The notes beneath the pieces were generated by a model. The model worked only from the letters and a program-made list of their open reading frames with translations, had not been told where the DNA came from and ran no database searches. The translations under genes were made by a program, and so were the position numbers. Shown here piece after piece: positions 5,233 through 5,304 of a stretch of 5,304 nt of DNA; position 1 is the first letter of the stretch, and every line of letters begins with the position of its first letter. The stretch is from assembly GCA_049322295.1 (NCBI GenBank), contig JBMORO010000055.1, positions 1 to 5,304 on the forward strand, given 5' to 3'. This DNA comes from JBMORO01 sp049322295. GTDB taxonomy: Bacteria > Patescibacteriota > Minisyncoccia > RBG-13-40-8-A.

Positions 5233-5304
5233 AACACAGTCAATATTATGAAAATAATGGACTTTGGGTTTTGAAAAATAAAAAGAATGGATGGGTAAAA
5301 TTAT
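5229..5304 (+). CDS. Start of a further small gene (partial)
   Basis: ATG 5229 overlaps the previous stop as ATGA and is preceded by GAAAAGG with a 5-nt spacer. The frame is open to the window end and gives MKHSQYYENNGLWVLKNKK and a few more residues (25 complete codons). The aromatic, Asn- and Lys-rich start matches no family I recognise. Coupling to the previous gene suggests it belongs to the same structural operon. The 3' end is missing. Confidence 0.65.
   Translation, partial: MKHSQYYENNGLWVLKNKKNGWVKL

Noticed and set aside
1..5304. CRISPR array, tRNA gene, insertion sequence or attachment site
   Set aside because: No regularly spaced repeats, cloverleaf-like sequence, transposase motif or integrase with matching repeat was seen on either strand.

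Overview
The window is part of the packaging and head-assembly module of a tailed double-stranded DNA bacteriophage (Caudoviricetes) or a prophage. All supportable genes lie on the plus strand and are tightly packed. The DNA is AT-rich (clearly below 40% G+C by eye), arginine is often AGA/AGG, and several genes have strong GGAGG-type ribosome binding sites, so the host is a low-GC bacterium. I cannot name the host. There is no integrase, tRNA or other lysogeny marker here, so prophage and free virus cannot be told apart.

Layout, left to right. 1-149: probable last 18 codons of an upstream gene, then a hairpin that works as a terminator at least on the minus strand. 150-614: putative terminase small subunit with a helix-turn-helix. 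520-1986: terminase large subunit (ATPase plus RNase H-like nuclease), overlapping the previous gene by 95 nt. 2023-2505: a small beta-rich protein with a clear Sec signal peptide and the strongest ribosome binding site in the window. 2552-4381: portal protein resembling podovirus/P22-type head-tail connectors. 4350-4667: small charged protein of unknown function. 4668-4838: 56-residue phage protein of the 'SKAQQR...TP..K.LP' type. 4885-5232: small helical protein. 5229-5304: start of another gene, cut by the window end.

How the genes work together. The small subunit would choose the viral DNA, and the large subunit would cut it and pump it through the portal ring into the prohead. The small genes after the portal occupy the place where scaffold, protease or capsid genes often lie, but none shows such a signature. 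The capsid gene is not in the window.

Three points deserve attention. First, an exported protein is encoded between terminase and portal, with the best translation signal of the cluster. Second, the 56-codon gene ends at a TGA, but its frame continues for 18 more codons with coding-like base use and an acidic tail. This suggests readthrough or a recent nonsense change, and it also argues for a GTG start at 4885 in the next gene. Third, a G-rich tract precedes the poorly supported ribosome binding site of the portal gene. No complete novel defence or mobile system is visible.
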